This document shows positions 5,119 to 7,639 of a DNA stretch of 7,639 bases, one piece after another. The notes below the pieces were generated by a model, which was not told where the DNA came from, ran no database searches, and saw only the letters and a program-made list of their open reading frames with translations. This stretch comes from JBCBEX01 sp039177895 (GTDB taxonomy: Bacteria > Bacteroidota > Rhodothermia > Rhodothermales > Rubricoccaceae), in contig JBCDFO010000239.1 in assembly GCA_039177895.1 (NCBI GenBank), forward strand, positions 1 to 7,639, written 5' to 3'. Positions within the stretch are counted from its first letter, which is position 1. Each line of letters starts with the position of its first letter. The position numbers and the translations under genes are program-made.

Positions 5119-6978
5119 ATGCCGACCCGACTTCTGCTCCCCCTCCTGATCGCCCTCGTGTCTGGGGACGCAGTGGCCCAGCCTCGCGTCCAGGCTGGCC
5201 CGTACCTCGGCCTCCCCGAAACGTTCGTGTTCGACGGGTTCGCCTATGACCACGCTGAGCGTGCACTGGGCGGCCTGTTCGGGGCTAACCCGTGGTGCCG
5301 CCGCGTCGACGCCGCCACGGAGAGCCTCCGCCCGGCGACAGCCTGCGCACCTGAAGAGACAGACACGCTGCGCTTCTGGTACGAGTGGCGCTATGACGAG
5401 CCGAGTTGGCTTCAGAAGCGTGGCCAGATCGTGGAGGTCACGCCGGCGTCCGTGCTGCGTTTGGGCTTCGAAGACCTACCCTATCCCGACCCCGACCCCG
5501 ACACCGGCCGCCTCCCCCACGCCGCGCAGATTTTTTCGAGCCTGACGGCGACGACCGGCGTCTGGGCCGCCCGCGTCAACTTCTCCGACCTGGAGGCCGC
5601 ACTCGGCATCACCCAAGCCTTCTGGACGATGACGCCCTGGAGCGTCGTCACCAACGGCTATTTCGTCGAGGGCGACTCGTCCCGCGCCTGGTGCGCCACG
5701 CCTGGCACGACGTGCCTCGGCCCGTTTCCCAACGGCGACCGTCGCTTCTACCGGCTCGCCTGGGGCGAACTCGACTTCGAGTGGCAGAACCATTTCAACT
5801 GTCACGTCAACCGCTTCCCATGTCGGCGGGGCGGCGGCCCCGGTCCTATCCCGTACCTCTCGACGGGCCTCTACGAAGGGCGCGATGATCTCGACGCTCA
5901 CCTGCAAGAGCGCGTCTTTCCCTACAACGTCCTAGCGCCTGCCGCCAGCTGGAGCGTGGGCCAAGTGGGCACGAGCACCCCCATGCACGCGGGGGGGCAC
6001 CCCGCGACCGATCCGGTCGGGTGGTACCAGTGCCGCTACGCGCTTCCAGGCCCGGAGCCCACCGACATCACCGACCCGAACGTCGTGCGCGTAGGCGACG
6101 TCGAGACGTGTGCAGCCCTGCTGTCTGGCTCGCTGACGACCTCGACGGGCGACTCCTTCGACACGCTCAACGACGGTGTCTATGCCACGCTCATCGTCCG
6201 CAGCGACGGCGAGTCCGTGCGGTTCTCGGTGGTGGGCCGCGGGTGGGACGACCACGAGCCGGGCGGCGGCGGCGGGTGGTTCGCGATGGAGTCGCCCTGG
6301 CTTCCCGGTACCGCACCTACGCAGGCCATGGCCGCCGTCTTCGACACGCAGGTCAAGAGGCCTGGCGACCCGACGCAGCCCTCCGTGATGGAGGTCGACT
6401 GGTTCTACTATGCACCCGAGCTCGACCGACCGTCCAGCCACATCCTCCGCGACGTACGCGCGCTCGAAGCCGCCGATCCCGGCCAGCGGTACGCGGTCCT
6501 GCCTGCGGCTGTCCAGCCTACCGACCCCCGGCTTAAGGTCATTGACCCCGCGTATCTGGAGGAGCGCGACCGGCCGGAGGTCGCCTGGGTGCGCCCGCTC
6601 CCTGAGCCGCTGCGCTCGGGTCCCACGGAGGTGGTAGTCACTGCCAAGGACGGGTTTCTCAACTACCTGATCGAGTTCAGGCACACGACGACCCGACGTG
6701 CCCGCGACGGCAGCCTCGCGACGGACACGACCGCGTGGACCCGCACCGAGCACGGCTACCGCTACACACTCGACGTTCCGGACGACGCCACCGAGGCGAT
6801 CGTCGAGGCGCGCGTCACGCCGCTGCTGTGGCGGCAATGCCGGGACGACTGCGCCCGTGGGGACTACGAGCGGCCCGCCCCGCCCTACCAGGAGCCCGAC
6901 CAGGGCGGCGATGGCGTGGCCGACCGGTGGTTTGAGCTGCTGACGCCGAGCGTCGCACGCACGCACGCGACGCGGTGA
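5119..6978 (+). CDS. secreted protein with GH16-like (concanavalin A-type) domain, function unproven
   Basis: A 619-residue exported protein. ATG 5119 gives a clean signal peptide (MPTRLLLPLLIALVSGDAVA, predicted cleavage before Gln21); the upstream GTG at 5041 would hide it and is rejected. Residues about 140-225 resemble glycoside hydrolase family 16: TTGVWAARVNFSD (145-157), ITQAFWTMTP (164-173) and WGELDFEW (215-222). The last contains the E-x-D-x-E signature (Glu217, Asp219, Glu221) that supplies nucleophile and acid/base in GH16. A later strand set (YATLIVRSDG at 355-364, MEVDWFYYAP at 424-433) fits the closing strands of a jelly-roll sandwich. The C-terminal part, about 500-570, looks like a separate beta domain. 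Ten cysteines in the mature protein suggest disulfides. A glucanase-like role on polysaccharide is inference; a non-catalytic lectin-like protein is the main alternative. It is transcribed divergently from polX, probably alone. Confidence 0.7.
   Translation: MPTRLLLPLLIALVSGDAVAQPRVQAGPYLGLPETFVFDGFAYDHAERALGGLFGANPWCRRVDAATESLRPATACAPEETDTLRFWYEWRYDEPSWLQKRGQIVEVTPASVLRLGFEDLPYPDPDPDTGRLPHAAQIFSSLTATTGVWAARVNFSDLEAALGITQAFWTMTPWSVVTNGYFVEGDSSRAWCATPGTTCLGPFPNGDRRFYRLAWGELDFEWQNHFNCHVNRFPCRRGGGPGPIPYLSTGLYEGRDDLDAHLQERVFPYNVLAPAASWSVGQVGTSTPMHAGGHPATDPVGWYQCRYALPGPEPTDITDPNVVRVGDVETCAALLSGSLTTSTGDSFDTLNDGVYATLIVRSDGESVRFSVVGRGWDDHEPGGGGGWFAMESPWLPGTAPTQAMAAVFDTQVKRPGDPTQPSVMEVDWFYYAPELDRPSSHILRDVRALEAADPGQRYAVLPAAVQPTDPRLKVIDPAYLEERDRPEVAWVRPLPEPLRSGPTEVVVTAKDGFLNYLIEFRHTTTRRARDGSLATDTTAWTRTEHGYRYTLDVPDDATEAIVEARVTPLLWRQCRDDCARGDYERPAPPYQEPDQGGDGVADRWFELLTPSVARTHATR
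6950..6973 (+). repeat. GC-rich hairpin just before the stop codon of the exported protein gene
   Basis: GCGTCGC (6950-6956) and GCGACGC (6967-6973) form a perfect 7-bp stem around the loop ACGCACGCAC. It ends 2 bases before the TGA and lies inside the coding sequence. It may help to end or stabilise the transcript, but no T-run follows and it could be a by-product of the ACGC repeats encoding the tail. Confidence 0.3.
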
Positions 6979-7016
6979 CTCGCGGACCGTAGCCGCCGCT
7001 GCGCACGAAGTTTTGA

Positions 7017-7032
7017 CCATTCGCAGGAATGG
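7017..7032. repeat. inverted repeat CCATTC-GCAG-GAATGG upstream of the last lipoprotein gene
   Basis: A perfect 6-bp inverted repeat with a 4-base spacer lies in the 115-nt gap between the exported protein gene and the next lipoprotein gene, 61 bases before its ATG. A TTTTGACC sequence overlaps its left edge. It may be an operator or a small hairpin; no recognisable -10 box could be placed at proper spacing from it. Confidence 0.25.
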
Positions 7033-7093
7033 CCGAGAGGACGCGTTGGGGACAGAGTAGTTTGCGCCGCATTAACCAACCTGTCCTGCTTCT

Positions 7094-7639
7094 ATGCGCG
7101 TTCGCTTTCCGCTCGCCCTCGCCGCGCTCCTGGCGCTCGCCCTGCCCCTCGCAGGCTGCGACTCCGATGGCGACGACGACCCGATGGTGCCCGACTTCGA
7201 CCCTGCCACGGTCGACTATGACACGATCTCCTCGCTCTCCTACGCTGAGTTCGTCCAGCCGCTCCTCGCCGCGCGCGACGTGTTCGACGGGGCTCCCACC
7301 GACTTCGACGCGCTCTTCGCCAGCGACGCCGGCGCGTTCCTGATCCCGTTCGACGCCGACGGCTCGATCCTCTTCCGCGTGATCGACGCCGGGGCGAGCG
7401 TGGACGGTCTCAACATCGGTGCGCTGGAGGCGGACGAGGTCGCCTACCTCCGCCGCTGGGTGGACGACGGCGCGCGCGGGCCGGGCGGCCAGACGCCCTA
7501 CGCCGACGTGCGCGAGTACGCCCTCGTCTGCAACCAGCTCGACGCCAAGGTGTCCGTCATCGATATCCGCCGGGGGCGCGTGATCCGCACGCTCGACCTC
7601 ACGGACCTCGGCCTCGACCCGCAGGCTGCGCCGCACGAC
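7094..7639 (+). CDS. lipoprotein with haem-less cytochrome-c-like domain and beginning of a beta-propeller (3' end outside window)
   Basis: The first 182 residues of a lipoprotein that runs off the right edge in an open frame. The signal peptide is followed by the lipobox L-A-G-C with Cys22 and an acidic linker. Residues about 49-128 follow the plan of the cytochrome-c-like domain often found before beta-propellers in Bacteroidota and Planctomycetes: YAEFVQPLLA (50-59) at the helix before the haem site, AGAFLIPFDADGSILFRV (79-96) like the usual vPGdpdaSlLyr block, and ADEVAYLRRWVDDGAR (113-128) like the final dEvalirrWIdeGA helix. The CxxCH motif is missing; the only other cysteine is C146. 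From 140 on, EYALVCNQLDAKVSVIDI and GRVIRTLDLT look like the first blades of a YncE/YVTN-type propeller. ATG 7094 is preceded by TTCT and no Shine-Dalgarno box. Confidence 0.75.
   Translation, partial: MRVRFPLALAALLALALPLAGCDSDGDDDPMVPDFDPATVDYDTISSLSYAEFVQPLLAARDVFDGAPTDFDALFASDAGAFLIPFDADGSILFRVIDAGASVDGLNIGALEADEVAYLRRWVDDGARGPGGQTPYADVREYALVCNQLDAKVSVIDIRRGRVIRTLDLTDLGLDPQAAPHD

Noticed and set aside
5485..5502. Three CCCGAC hexamer copies as a tandem repeat
   Set aside because: Only three copies encoding a short PDPDPD turn; this is common in GC-rich secreted proteins and not evidence of a variable repeat.
5932..7020. 362-residue minus-strand open frame opposite the secreted protein
   Set aside because: The plus-strand frame has a signal peptide, cysteines and a GH16-like motif, while this one shows only low-complexity R/V/G/A content.
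7029..7343. 104-residue plus-strand open frame beginning in the gap before the last gene
   Set aside because: It is in a different frame from the lipoprotein with signal peptide and lipobox at 7094, and is serine/arginine/proline-rich as expected from a frame-shifted GC-rich gene.
6815..7636. 273-residue minus-strand open frame at the right end
   Set aside because: It covers the plus-strand lipoprotein with its signal and lipobox and spans the intergenic gap; no domain is visible.

Overview
The window is a gene-dense, GC-rich stretch (about 65-70% GC by eye) of an ordinary bacterial chromosome. Several clues point to the Bacteroidota/Rhodothermota side (Salinibacter- or Rubricoccus-like organisms). 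No Shine-Dalgarno box precedes the clear starts, there are several small orphan lipoproteins, and the PolX N-terminus reads like that group. This placement is inference; no marker gene is present. No RNA gene, CRISPR array, insertion sequence or phage gene was seen, and no gene-free stretch reaches 300 bases.

Layout: the left edge holds the 3' end of pntB (transhydrogenase beta subunit, NADP(H)-binding domain). A plus-strand run follows: a small lipoprotein (507-959), an ACT-domain protein 5 nt later (965-1372), two tiny two-helix membrane proteins (1436-1663, 1745-1987) in a local GC dip, a TruC-type tRNA pseudouridine synthase whose TTG start overlaps the previous stop (1980-2774), and a second small lipoprotein (2809-3270). 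Convergent to these on the minus strand is a PolX-family gene (3329-4996). Its HhH and PHP nuclease domains look intact, but its polymerase motifs have lost the catalytic aspartates. A divergent intergenic region with a TATAAT box and a palindrome separates it from a 619-residue exported protein (5119-6978) with a GH16-like ELDFE motif and many cysteines. The right edge cuts a lipoprotein (from 7094) that joins a cytochrome-c-like region lacking a haem motif to the start of a probable beta-propeller.

The genes do not form one clear pathway. They mix housekeeping functions (redox balance, tRNA modification, DNA repair) with envelope proteins of unknown role. I see no convincing new multi-gene system. 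The best leads are the polymerase-dead PolX, the unassigned GH16-like secreted protein, the haem-less cytochrome-like lipoprotein and the pair of small membrane proteins.
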